From positions 1,302,001 through 1,366,000 of the forward strand of contig CAWAVB010000001.1 in NCBI GenBank assembly GCA_963785415.1: DNA of 64,000 bases, written 5' to 3'. The position numbers and the translations under genes are program-made. The stretch comes from Bog-793 sp963785415 (GTDB taxonomy: Bacteria; Actinomycetota; Acidimicrobiia; Acidimicrobiales; Bog-793). The notes under the pieces were generated by a model that was not told the DNA's origin, did not search any database, and was given only the letters and a program-made list of their open reading frames with translations. Positions 45,742 through 53,311 of the stretch are shown one piece after another (within the stretch, counting starts at the first letter, position 1; every line of letters begins with the position of its first letter).

Positions 45742-46361
45742 GGGCGGTAGGCGTTCGGATAGATCTGCGAGCACACCTCCGGGGAAAGCGAGGCGTCGGG
45801 GCAGTAATACGACTGTCCCGACGCTGGCGCGCAGTACCCGTCGCCATTGATGAGCGCGTTATAGAACACCCAGTTACACGCTGGTTGTGTCGTCGGGGTC
45901 GGAGCCTCGATGGTGAGGTTCACTTTTGACGAGGCCGACTGTCCCGCGGCGTTGGTCGCCGTGAACGTAAAACGCCACTCCTCCTGCACGGTGTTGTAGT
46001 CGACGTTCGCTTGATAGCTACCGTTGCAAGGCGTGACCATCGGGTCCGGGCCGGTCCAGAGTGCCGGCGAGACCGACAGGGAACAGCTCGCAGCATTGGT
46101 CGAGGACCACTCGACGGCGATCGGTTGCATGTTAGGAGGGAACGTCGTTGGATTCCCAAGCGACAGGAGCGCGGTTGGTGCCGGGAGGCTCGTTGTCGAA
46201 CTAATCGAGGATGCTGGCACTAGGGCCGGCAGTTTCGTGGTGGTGGTCGCGGTTGCCCGACGAGCTGGTGTGGTGTGCCGTGTCTCGTAGGCCCGGTATG
46301 CAACGGCCAGAGCCACCGCGACTACGACGACGATGCTGGTGCGCAAGACGGTGCGAGCCAT
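45738..46361 (-). CDS. Membrane-anchored protein with Ig-like domain
   Basis: 207 residues. One N-terminal hydrophobic helix (TSIVVVVAVALAVAY) then a Thr/Ser/Pro linker (about 30-65), then an Ig-like beta-sandwich segment (WSSTNAASCSLSVSPA to FTFTATNAAGQSASSKVNLTI) and a Cys-rich C-terminus (CNWVFY, YCAPAS, YCPDAS, VCSQIY). Probably surface-exposed. First gene of the three-gene operon. Confidence 0.76.
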   Translation of the reverse strand: MARTVLRTSIVVVVAVALAVAYRAYETRHTTPARRATATTTTKLPALVPASSISSTTSLPAPTALLSLGNPTTFPPNMQPIAVEWSSTNAASCSLSVSPALWTGPDPMVTPCNGSYQANVDYNTVQEEWRFTFTATNAAGQSASSKVNLTIEAPTPTTQPACNWVFYNALINGDGYCAPASGQSYYCPDASLSPEVCSQIYPNAYRP

Positions 46362-46477
46362 CGTCGGTTCCGATCGCTACGAACTTGGGTAGAAACGGTC
46401 AAGGTAGGAAGGAATCGGGCGCGCGTGAGTCCATTCGCTCCGCGGTGGCTTGCAACGCGACACCCGATCGTCGTCCG

Positions 46478-47272
46478 TCATGGCAGGTAGAGCGAAGTCG
46501 TCGCGGGCCGAAGGGTGATGGTCTCGCCAAGCACCTTGTAGGTCGCACCTGAGTACGACAATTCAATCGTCGTTCCACCGTCGGAAGCATCCGCATCGAA
46601 GACGGTGCCGTAAGCCGCTCCCGGCCCCGAGCAGGCGAATGGATAGACGACGCTCAGCGAACCGCTCGCGGGATAGCTGGCAGTCAACACACCAAGAGCG
46701 GGAGCCGGGCAGTTTGGAGTCAAGAGACCGCCGGTATTGAGGATGGCGGAGACGCTGAACTCCCCTGTTTCGGCCTCGTCCGTTTCAGCGACCGCATCCA
46801 CTGAGAACGTCGGAGTCACTGTCTCAGACTGCTGTGGAACCGTAGAAGGGCTAGTGCTCTCCCGCGGCGCTTTGATTGTGACCGCCAACCGGCGAACGAC
46901 GGTGTAATGGCCCGGCAGGACATACACCGGCTCGTATTCAGCGGAGATCGTGAACCGGCCCGCATTGGGGAAGTCGATGTTGCAGTAGTCGCCGTGTTTC
47001 CCGACTGGTTGGATGATGCCGCACAGCTCTCGCTCTTTCGGGTCGTTCGTGACCAAGTTGACTTCGCCGTGCTTCGCCGGCTTGCCACCTACGTCAGTAA
47101 CAACCGTCAGTCGAAGGTCGTCGTTGACATCGAATGCCCCGGGCGACGACAAGTCCTTGAGGGTCATCTGAACGGTGACCTTCCCCGAGCTTGCCGCGGC
47201 ACTAATGGACGGGACGGCGAGTGCGCCGATCGAAGCCAGCACGACTGCTAGCGCGAATTGGAGCCGCTTCAT
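46478..47272 (-). CDS. Secreted protein of unknown function (264 aa)
   Basis: Starts at ATG 47272 with a Sec signal (KRLQFALAVVLASIGALAV, cleavage near SAAA). The mature part looks all-beta: VTVQMTLKDL, FTISAEYEPVYVLPG, then a Ser/Thr/Pro linker near 135-150 and a second domain with two cysteines (PNCPAP; FACSGPG). No family recognised. It stands apart (116 bp) from the surface operon but on the same strand, and is divergent from an XRE gene. Confidence 0.75.
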   Translation of the reverse strand: MKRLQFALAVVLASIGALAVPSISAAASSGKVTVQMTLKDLSSPGAFDVNDDLRLTVVTDVGGKPAKHGEVNLVTNDPKERELCGIIQPVGKHGDYCNIDFPNAGRFTISAEYEPVYVLPGHYTVVRRLAVTIKAPRESTSPSTVPQQSETVTPTFSVDAVAETDEAETGEFSVSAILNTGGLLTPNCPAPALGVLTASYPASGSLSVVYPFACSGPGAAYGTVFDADASDGGTTIELSYSGATYKVLGETITLRPATTSLYLP

Positions 47273-47344
47273 GGTCGCCCTCCGCTCACCCATCCTGGAA
47301 GTTTTCTGTAGACGACTTTACTGCGGGCTACTCGACTCGCTCGA

Positions 47345-47605
47345 ATGGCGAGAACACGGGGTGCGCGATCCACGTTCAGCGACGTGCTGGCATTGGAGTT
47401 TGGGAAGCGCATTCGCGACATACGACAGCGCCTTGATCCTCCCGTTAGCCAGGAAGCACTCGCGGAGCTGGCCGGGGTACACCGGACGTACATCTCGCAT
47501 CTCGAACTCGGCAAAGGGTCACCGACACTCGACACGCTTGTTCGAGTCGCAGCCGCGCTCAATGTCGATCCCGCCGAACTGGTACGGGGACTCCGCCCTA
47601 GCTGA
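47345..47605 (+). CDS. XRE-family regulator (86 aa)
   Basis: Compact XRE protein: FGKRIRDIRQRLDPPVSQEALAELAGVHRTYISHLELGKGSPTLDTLVRVAAALNV spans the HTH domain. ATG 47345 is the start. Divergent from the secreted-protein gene with 72 bp between them, so it probably controls that promoter and its own; the CCCGTATAC sites further right are another possible target. Confidence 0.85.
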   Translation: MARTRGARSTFSDVLALEFGKRIRDIRQRLDPPVSQEALAELAGVHRTYISHLELGKGSPTLDTLVRVAAALNVDPAELVRGLRPS

Positions 47606-47616
47606 GCGGTCCCTCG

Positions 47617-47937
47617 ATGCGAATGCAGGTCGAAGTTCGGTGCAGGCGATGTGCGGAGCGGGGCAACATCGACAATCTGGCGTTGCTGCAAATCGACGGT
47701 GATCGGTCGAGCATCAAGCGGGCGAGGCGGTACAGCAAGAGAGAGACCGAGCGGCAGATACTCGCTCAGGGCATCCAAACGGTAGGTTCCTACAGCCGCG
47801 GTGGTTGGGAACCTCTTGACGTTGGGCCTACCGAGCGCATTCCCTTTGAGTGTCGCAACCATCACAAGTCGCGCTCCACGCTGAGGACGCTCACACGGAT
47901 GGCACAGCTCTCGCCCGGACAGCCCGTGTTGATCTGA
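47617..47937 (+). CDS. Possible zinc-binding protein (106 aa)
   Basis: CRRCAERGNIDN at the start and ECRNHHKS near residue 78 give a plausible zinc site. The rest is basic with no known domain. It begins 11 bp after the XRE gene and its last 76 bp overlap the 3' end of the convergent kinase-like gene. One of the two reading frames may be shorter than drawn. Confidence 0.55.
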   Translation: MRMQVEVRCRRCAERGNIDNLALLQIDGDRSSIKRARRYSKRETERQILAQGIQTVGSYSRGGWEPLDVGPTERIPFECRNHHKSRSTLRTLTRMAQLSPGQPVLI

Positions 47938-48758
47938 CGACTGCCAGCTATGACCGGGATTACTCGTAGGCATTGGCGGACTCCCGCCGACGATGAACAG
48001 CCTCCCGCTTGCACGGCATTTGCGAACTCCCGCTGTCGGGCCACCGCCTCCCGCTCGTGTGGCAAGTGGCGGTTCGCCGCATCGCGTGGACGGTCGGCAT
48101 ATGTCGGCATTCTTTCTGTCGCGGCGAGTTCAATCGCCCTAGTACGCAACGCAACGCGGGCCTCGGTGCTCAAAAGCTCCATCAATTCGACTGGCATCTC
48201 CCGAGCGAATCTCTTTAGGTCGTCGATGATGTGCGGTGGTAGTGACGATCCTCGACGGGATGCGTAGAACCTTGACCCGACGAGACCTCCCTCACCGAAA
48301 GAGCCGTGGTGGTCGATGAGGACGAGCCGCCAAAACTCTTCCCGCAAGGTGGGAGGAACGGCGAGCCAATTCCATATTTGGCGATCCCATACCAGCAGGA
48401 GGTAGTCAAAGGCCGCTGCGCGTATGGAGGTTTCACTGTCGAGACGCGCATCCGATGGTGCCTCGACTGCCCCTTCAACGAACAACGAGACAACCCACAA
48501 CCGGTCTTTACCGTTGATCTCCGCGGAACGCAGCACGACTGGCGCGACGAGGTTCCACCCGAGAGCGCGGTCGACGATCCACGCGGCGCGCTCCTGGCGA
48601 CCGCTCACGCCACTTCGATCTTTGAATATGGCAACGGTTCCGTCAGCGAGGGTCACTGTGTAGACGAGGTCGTGACCATCCACACCCTTTACCTTTGCGA
48701 TCGCGTTCTTCAAGACCTCCTCTACTCCCGCGTGGTCCACGGTCATCGCCCCGGTCAC
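47862..48758 (-). CDS. HipA/PI-kinase-like protein, second of tandem pair
   Basis: 298 residues. Kinase-like core: Lys46 (VAIFKD), Glu56 in GRQERAAWIVDRALGW, Asp125-x4-Asn130 (VWDRQIWNWLAV) and Asp149 in LIDHHGSFG. This Lys, Glu, DxxxxN, IDH order is that of HipA and actinobacterial PI3/4-kinase-related proteins. The GTG start overlaps the first kinase stop. The C-terminal 60 residues look less natural, so the true end may be a decayed tail. Substrate unknown. Confidence 0.7.
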   Translation of the reverse strand: MTGAMTVDHAGVEEVLKNAIAKVKGVDGHDLVYTVTLADGTVAIFKDRSGVSGRQERAAWIVDRALGWNLVAPVVLRSAEINGKDRLWVVSLFVEGAVEAPSDARLDSETSIRAAAFDYLLLVWDRQIWNWLAVPPTLREEFWRLVLIDHHGSFGEGGLVGSRFYASRRGSSLPPHIIDDLKRFAREMPVELMELLSTEARVALRTRAIELAATERMPTYADRPRDAANRHLPHEREAVARQREFANAVQAGGCSSSAGVRQCLRVIPVIAGSRQINTGCPGESCAIRVSVLSVERDL

Positions 48759-49510
48759 GTCGACAGATGCCGTTCATCGGCGAGCCTGTTTGCCCGATTC
48801 GCTAGCGCCACGACAGCCGAGAACCCGATGAGTGAAGTGAGTTCCGAGCCGTAAGCACATCGGGCAGCGCGACGAAGTCGATCCGCGCAATCGTTGTCGA
48901 TCGGCCACTCCGCCTGGGATTGGACGAAGACCGTCATAGGCCAGGGCGATACCTCGGTGAACGCGTGCTGGTGGTCGATCAGTCTGAGGCTGATACCGGT
49001 CGCGGGTCTGTCCGCTGACAGCACACCCAGCCAGTTGTGAGCTCCACGGTCGAGTTGCCGGATGAGGAAGTCGAATACTGCGGCGCGGGTCAAATCCTCT
49101 TCTGCGAAGCATTCCAAAGGAACACCCTCGATGGCGCGTAGCTCGAAGATCGAAACCGCCGCCAGGCGGTCCTGCATCCACGTCAATCGCCGAAGGACGG
49201 TCAGTGGAACGAGGTCGTCCCAACCGAGCAGTCGAGCAAGTACAAAAGCAGCGCGCTCCCTACGGATGGCGCGCTCATCGTAGGGAGACACATCCATGCG
49301 TAGCGTGCTGGCCCAATGAGGTCGAGCAACCTTGCAAATAACAGGCACACGATCGTCAACTAGCGCGGTAAACGTGTTCTGCCGGAGGAGGGAGAGGCTG
49401 AGAGTTATCGAATCGTCGCGTCGTATCGGGGCCGAAACCAGCAACTCCTCCGGCGGGAGCACCTGACTACCGCACCTCACGGGCAACGGTTCAGTTGGAG
49501 CTGCCACCAC
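48755..49510 (-). CDS. HipA/PI-kinase-like protein, first of tandem pair
   Basis: 251 residues, GTG start with AAAGGAG 5 nt upstream. Same core as its neighbour: Lys60 (VICKVA), Glu85 in RRERAAFVLARLLGW, Asp154-x4-Asn159 (LDRGAHNWLG), Asp179 in LIDHQHAF. About 20-25% similarity by eye in the core segments points to paralogues. Tandem coupled kinases of this type, under paired operator-like sites, recall toxin-antitoxin or defence modules, but no partner is proven. Confidence 0.7.
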   Translation of the reverse strand: MVAAPTEPLPVRCGSQVLPPEELLVSAPIRRDDSITLSLSLLRQNTFTALVDDRVPVICKVARPHWASTLRMDVSPYDERAIRRERAAFVLARLLGWDDLVPLTVLRRLTWMQDRLAAVSIFELRAIEGVPLECFAEEDLTRAAVFDFLIRQLDRGAHNWLGVLSADRPATGISLRLIDHQHAFTEVSPWPMTVFVQSQAEWPIDNDCADRLRRAARCAYGSELTSLIGFSAVVALANRANRLADERHLST

Positions 49511-49533
49511 GTCGCTCCTTTGTGTTGTTGACT

Positions 49534-49568
49534 CCCGTATACTAGCGCCTGTGTTGATGCCCGTATAC
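49534..49568. promoter_or_regulatory. Paired CCCGTATAC operator-like sites
   Basis: CCCGTATAC at 49534-49542 and 49560-49568, same orientation, 26 bp apart, in the 66-bp intergenic region between the kinase pair (minus) and an HTH gene (plus). The GTATAC core is a palindrome and could also hold -10 elements (TATACT). A repressor encoded on the element, such as an XRE protein, is the likely ligand. Confidence 0.55.
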
Positions 49569-49576
49569 GTGATGCT

Positions 49577-49789
49577 GTGAGTCCTCGCGTGGACACTGAC
49601 GATCTGGTCGACGCTGTGGCCGTTGCCGCGCTATTGAGGCTCAAACAGCGAACGTCGGTGAGCGTCTACCAGTCGCGCTATCCCGACATGCCACGTCCGG
49701 TCGTTGACCTTGGCAAAGGTCGGCCTCGGCTTTGGTCACGCAAAGCGGTCGAGAAGTGGGCGAAGAAACACGGCTTCCCTAAGAGATAG
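49577..49789 (+). CDS. AlpA/excisionase-like HTH protein (70 aa)
   Basis: GTG start. LVDAVAVAALLRLKQRTSVSVYQSRYPDMPRPVVDLGKGRPRLWSRKAV is a short winged HTH typical of AlpA-like activators. It is divergent from the kinase pair and could control it through the CCCGTATAC sites, or act as a second excisionase. First gene of the right-hand operon. Confidence 0.72.
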   Translation: MSPRVDTDDLVDAVAVAALLRLKQRTSVSVYQSRYPDMPRPVVDLGKGRPRLWSRKAVEKWAKKHGFPKR

Positions 49790-49863
49790 GGCGAGCCAAC
49801 AAAATAGTGAGCCGGGCGATGCGTAAACACCCCCGGCTCTGACCGAGCACGGAGGTGCCCGAT

Positions 49864-50064
49864 ATGAAAAGGATAAATGTCAGTCGGCAAGGCAAGTGGT
49901 ATCTGCCGGGACCGGAATCGGAAACTCTCGGACGCATCGAGGTCGAGGTCGTTCGGTTCAATGCGGGCTGCGATGACGTGACGGTGGCGTTGGATGCCCT
50001 CGGGGATGCACTCGCCGCGCTCTCGGGTCTGGTTCACCAGCTTGCCCTGGCGGTGGCGTCGTGA
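49864..50064 (+). CDS. Small protein of unknown function (66 aa)
   Basis: ATG 49864 has GGAGG 7-8 nt upstream, preferred over the GTG 9 bases earlier. Sequence KRINVSRQGKWYLPG then a helical end (DDVTVALDALGDALAALSGLVHQ). The helical tail may dimerise. Its stop overlaps the next GTG by 4 nt. Confidence 0.66.
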   Translation: MKRINVSRQGKWYLPGPESETLGRIEVEVVRFNAGCDDVTVALDALGDALAALSGLVHQLALAVAS

Positions 50065-50213
50065 CCCAGCTACAGCGCAGGATCAACGAACGGCTGGGGA
50101 AAGCTCTCTTCGGCACCGGCTTCGAGGACGTGATGGCGGCGCTTGTCGATCTACGCGAGACCTACGAGCGCGCTGGAGCCTCGCTCGACCGACGACGAGA
50201 AGCGGCGGGTTAG
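50061..50213 (+). CDS. Small helical protein (50 aa)
   Basis: GTG start in a GTGA overlap with the previous gene. 50 residues: TQLQRRINERLGKALFG, then DVMAALVDLRETYERAG and a basic end. Amphipathic helices with no known motif. Counted as a gene because of the coupled start and sensible amino-acid composition. Confidence 0.6.
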   Translation: MTQLQRRINERLGKALFGTGFEDVMAALVDLRETYERAGASLDRRREAAG

Positions 50214-50284
50214 CTAGTCGAATGAAGTAAAATGCGGTCACTTGAATAGCTGACGGGGTTCCCCCCAGGTTGCCAGACCGCCAC

Positions 50285-50318
50285 CCCGCTTCGAGCGGGC
50301 TCCCGGTAGGGCCGGGAG
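50285..50318 (+). promoter_or_regulatory. Tandem stem-loops that cover a ribosome binding site
   Basis: Two perfect adjoining hairpins: CCCGCT-TCG-AGCGGG (50285-50299) and CTCCCGG-TAGGG-CCGGGAG (50300-50318). The 3' arm of the second contains GGGAG, the Shine-Dalgarno for the ATG at 50324. Folding would hide the site, so translation of the micro-operon could depend on melting or a bound factor. Confidence 0.55.
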
Positions 50319-50323
50319 AATCC

Positions 50324-50413
50324 ATGTCCTTCAAGACCCCTGGCGAGCAGCCGTATCGAACGGCTTTCGCGCCCACTTGTCGCGCCTGCGTCGAGGCAAA
50401 GCCATGGGCGTGA
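50324..50413 (+). CDS. Micro-protein with CxxC motif (29 aa)
   Basis: ATG 50324 with GGGAG 5 nt upstream. 29 residues ending PTCRACVEAKPWA; the CxxC may bind metal. Its stop overlaps the next GTG (GTGA). Start of a chain of three overlapping genes ending in the tail-like gene. Confidence 0.5.
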   Translation: MSFKTPGEQPYRTAFAPTCRACVEAKPWA

Positions 50414-50541
50414 CCTCTTCGTTTGACGAGCCGATTTCGTCAAGCCTCGAAACCGCTGAGGCACAGGAACCCAGCGAATCGCCATGCCAGCCGATTGAGC
50501 CAGAAGTCCCGGCACCAGACCTCGGGACGACCCGGTCATGA
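50410..50541 (+). CDS. Micro-protein, acidic and proline-rich (43 aa)
   Basis: GTG start in a GTGA overlap and a stop in an ATGA overlap with the tail-like gene. Sequence rich in Ser, Glu and Pro (EAQEPSESPCQPIEPEVPAPD), probably disordered. It may be a tail-assembly accessory peptide or simply a translational link. Confidence 0.5.
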   Translation: MTSSFDEPISSSLETAEAQEPSESPCQPIEPEVPAPDLGTTRS

Positions 50542-51620
50542 CGACGGCCTTTCTCCGACGTTTCTTTGCGGGTGGTGGCACCAGCACCAACCTCGCAAAC
50601 GCGATGGCGTCCACCGACACCGCATTCGCGATTGACTCAGCGACTGGCTGGCCTGGGGCCCCTGGTTATAGCGGTGGCTTCATTGTCGTCATCGACCGCG
50701 GCACAGCAAGCGAAGAGAAGATTCTGTGCTCATCGAACTCGGGAACGACGGTAAACGTCGCGTCGGGTGGTCGTGGCTACGACGGCACCTCGGCGACTGC
50801 CCACAGCGCCAACGCCTCTGTCTCGCTCACCGGCGGAGCCATCGACTTCAACGAGGCCAACGAGATCACGAACCTGCTTGGTAATGGCGGCACGACGAAC
50901 ATTTTGTGGGGCGGTGGAACGGGGACCCTTCCAACATGGGGCAACCTGCTTGCACCTACGAGCCAGAGCACTACCTATTCGGCTAACCCCGGCGATCTCG
51001 TTCAGGCCAACGCGAGTAGCGGAGCTTTCACGGTCACGGTTCCCATCACTGATGGAGCCATTACGTGCGTCAAGAAGATGGACTCGTCCTACACCCATGC
51101 CGTGACCATCGTTCCGGCATCGGGTCACATCGACGGGGACACAAGCCTTCTGCTGTACGGCCAGTACGCGGGCTACGTGTTCGTCGGTGACGGGACTAAC
51201 GCCAACGTCGTCGGGGTACTCGAAAGCAACTGGCAGAACTACACGCCAACGTGGACCTCATCGGGCACGGCACCGGCCATTGGCAACGGTTCGGTAAGTG
51301 GGAGCTTCCTACAGATCGGTCGCCGCATCGAGGTTCAGATTTACTTTTCGGCTGGCAGTACGACGACCTTCGGATCAGGTAGCTACTTGTTCTCGCTGCC
51401 GGTTGCCGCTGCGACGTTTTGGACGTACTTCGGCACTGGGCAGATTCAGGACACCAGCCTTTATTGCTTCACTGCACTGGTCAATGGTGGTGCCTCCAGC
51501 GTCGTCATGTACGGGCCAGCTTCCAGCTCCAGCACCGTCGCAGCGCGGGTTGCAGCCACGGTGCCCGTTACATGGACCACGATCAACCAGACCTACCTGT
51601 CGGTGGACTACCAAATCTGA
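50538..51620 (+). CDS. Phage tail/virion-like surface protein
   Basis: 360 residues, rich in Ser, Thr, Gly and Asn, no signal peptide. The N-terminal STDTAFAIDSATGWPG, GGFIVVIDRGTASEEKILCS and VASGGRGYDGTSATAHSANASVS segments match actinophage minor tail or fibre proteins, and later segments form beta-rich strands (FLQIGRRIEVQIYFSAGSTTTFGSG). It is the only virion-type gene I see in the element, with no other capsid or tail genes nearby. Confidence 0.65.
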   Translation: MTTAFLRRFFAGGGTSTNLANAMASTDTAFAIDSATGWPGAPGYSGGFIVVIDRGTASEEKILCSSNSGTTVNVASGGRGYDGTSATAHSANASVSLTGGAIDFNEANEITNLLGNGGTTNILWGGGTGTLPTWGNLLAPTSQSTTYSANPGDLVQANASSGAFTVTVPITDGAITCVKKMDSSYTHAVTIVPASGHIDGDTSLLLYGQYAGYVFVGDGTNANVVGVLESNWQNYTPTWTSSGTAPAIGNGSVSGSFLQIGRRIEVQIYFSAGSTTTFGSGSYLFSLPVAAATFWTYFGTGQIQDTSLYCFTALVNGGASSVVMYGPASSSSTVAARVAATVPVTWTTINQTYLSVDYQI

Positions 51621-51754
51621 TGAGCGATACCCAAACCGTCGCAAGCGGCGAATACCTGACCATCACTGGCGTAGTCCCGGCATAAGGAGAGACGCCCACA
51701 TTCTCGACGGCTCCCACCCCGAGCCTTGATGGCGTGACGTTCTTGGTGAACTGA
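51620..51754 (+). pseudogene. Short tail-operon frame broken by an in-frame stop
   Basis: ATG 51620 overlaps the tail-like stop by one base. It reads 21 codons (MSDTQTVASGEYLTITGVVPA) to TAA at 51683, then continues in the same frame as GETPTFSTAPTPSLDGVTF to a TGA at 51752. Both parts look like phage-coded sequence, so a nonsense change in a 43-residue gene is likely. Alternatively only the first 21 codons are real. Confidence 0.4.
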
Positions 51755-51883
51755 TAGGTGCGCGCCAGCTGAACGCTGTTACCCCCTGGCCTGGCGATCT
51801 ACGATCCGCCTCGATCGCGCACCGAACAAGTACCCTGGGCCACATGGGCTGAGCCGGTCCCATGACCGAGGTAGGCACATCCC

Positions 51884-51921
51884 GACTCCCCCCAGCGCCT
51901 AGCGCGGGGGGAGTCTCTTTT
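51884..51921 (+). terminator. Strong Rho-independent terminator
   Basis: GACTCCCCCCAGCGC pairs with GCGCGGGGGGAGTC around a CTA loop (one bulged A), followed by TCTTTTA. It ends the plus-strand tail operon; on the minus strand there is no T-tract. Confidence 0.8.
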
Positions 51922-52699
51922 ATCGATCCCGCAAGACAATTCCTGGTGCTGCACGAGGTCTGAGTCCTGTCGCCGCGGTAAACGTCGCCGGTCCGAGCAA
52001 TCCCCAGGTGGACGACGGGCAGAACGACCGGACCCCGGAACCTGGCGGTATCACGGACCGGAAGGCCGCATAAGCAGCAAGGTCCGCCGTCTGGATGAAG
52101 TACGAATGATGCGATTGCCGCGCGACAGGATCGTCGATAACGCGCCCTGCAGGATTGCGCAACCGGCCCAGGCCGAACGCACTTCCGGCCGTCAGATGGC
52201 GGCGCGATCGGCGGACCCAAGCGCGGACAGCGTCATTGTCGCCTTCGTCGTGGATCACCATGAATGGCATGTTCCCAAATGCGCTTCGGCTGCCACGAGT
52301 GGATCGCTCTAGGCGTTGTAACAGACTTTCCCATGCCAGATTGAAGCAGTCCGTTTCGATTGCGGGAGATGCCCGTTTGTCTACGACGACCGCGAAGACT
52401 TGCGCGCCGAGTTGCCGCTGGACGTTCAGGTGCGCCCGGAAGATGACTCGTCGGTCGTTCGGCGTCAGCCCGAGAGCCCTGATCGGTCCACTGTTCCTCA
52501 GTAGGTACTGCCACTTCACCTCGGCTCGCATCGGAAGGCCGAACCGAGTCTTCAGGCGTCGCCTGAAGTTGAGGTGCCCATCGAACGCGAATGGCCAATT
52601 GCTAGCGAGCAGGAGCACGCACCCGAGTGTGTACGTCAGCGTTCCGCCGCTGGCGATTGGCCCAGTGTTGCCAGACTCATCCACGTACGCGAGCAGCAC
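51920..52699 (-). CDS. DUF3800 protein
   Basis: 259 residues. LLAYVDESGN at the start (conserved D7, E8, S9), MVIHDEGDNDA in the middle and SHHSYFIQTADLAAYAAF near the C-terminus are the acidic/polar signature of DUF3800, a putative RNase H-fold nuclease family found on phages and in defence islands. Its stop overlaps the terminator T-tract. Activity is unknown; the conserved Asp/Glu set fits metal-dependent nuclease action. Confidence 0.85.
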   Translation of the reverse strand: MLLAYVDESGNTGPIASGGTLTYTLGCVLLLASNWPFAFDGHLNFRRRLKTRFGLPMRAEVKWQYLLRNSGPIRALGLTPNDRRVIFRAHLNVQRQLGAQVFAVVVDKRASPAIETDCFNLAWESLLQRLERSTRGSRSAFGNMPFMVIHDEGDNDAVRAWVRRSRRHLTAGSAFGLGRLRNPAGRVIDDPVARQSHHSYFIQTADLAAYAAFRSVIPPGSGVRSFCPSSTWGLLGPATFTAATGLRPRAAPGIVLRDR

Positions 52700-52851
52700 A
52701 AACAGCGCAGCCTAGGGACGACCGTCGACTTCTGCGTAGGCAGGCTGCACGTCAACGCCGCATCGTTGCCCAGGTTGGCGGGTTCACCTCGTCAGAGTGC
52801 ACTAGGGCTCGCGGATGGTCGCCGGGTGAACCCCGGCATAAGGTCCGGCTG

Positions 52852-53073
52852 GTGGGTGAGCACTACGCCAACGCGTTCTCAATCGTGCCCGGGCATTGTT
52901 TCCGACTGGTCTCCCGCATCACAGCCGAGGGCCAGCCAACGAATTGTCCTGCGTCCGTAGTTGCTAGCGGAAAGTGGCGCGACGGCACAGGTCACTGGCA
53001 AAGAGTCGAAGCCTGCCAGGATCACGCTGACGAACTAGCCGGCCACGTCGGCTGGCGAGGTGACGCAGGATAA
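52852..53073 (+). CDS. Small Cys/His protein (73 aa)
   Basis: GTG 52852 with AAGG upstream. Residues include FSIVPGHCFRLVSRITAEGQ, NCPASVVASGKWRD and VEACQDHADEL. The pattern of spaced C and C-x-x-H recalls a short conserved actinobacterial zinc-type protein, though I cannot name it. The rest of the 52700-53311 gap shows no gene. Confidence 0.55.
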   Translation: MGEHYANAFSIVPGHCFRLVSRITAEGQPTNCPASVVASGKWRDGTGHWQRVEACQDHADELAGHVGWRGDAG

Positions 53074-53311
53074 ACCCGGATGACAGTTGGTATTCAGTAG
53101 CCCAGCCACGACTGAGCCACCTCGCGACCATTGACGATCCGTGCGCGGCGACGGAGCGAACTACAAGACGTGCCACCCGAGCTGGTGGGCCTGTGCATGA
53201 TCGGGGTCAAGATCAGCGGTGAGGTGAACACGGCTTTGCACCACAAAGGGTCAGGTGGTCTGAATCGAGGTGCAACTGGAGCTTCTGCACCAAAATCCTT
53301 GGTGACGTAGC

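Noticed and set aside
53074..53311. Gene in the gap left of the membrane-protein gene
   Set aside because: No frame has a sensible start or composition; treated as intergenic.
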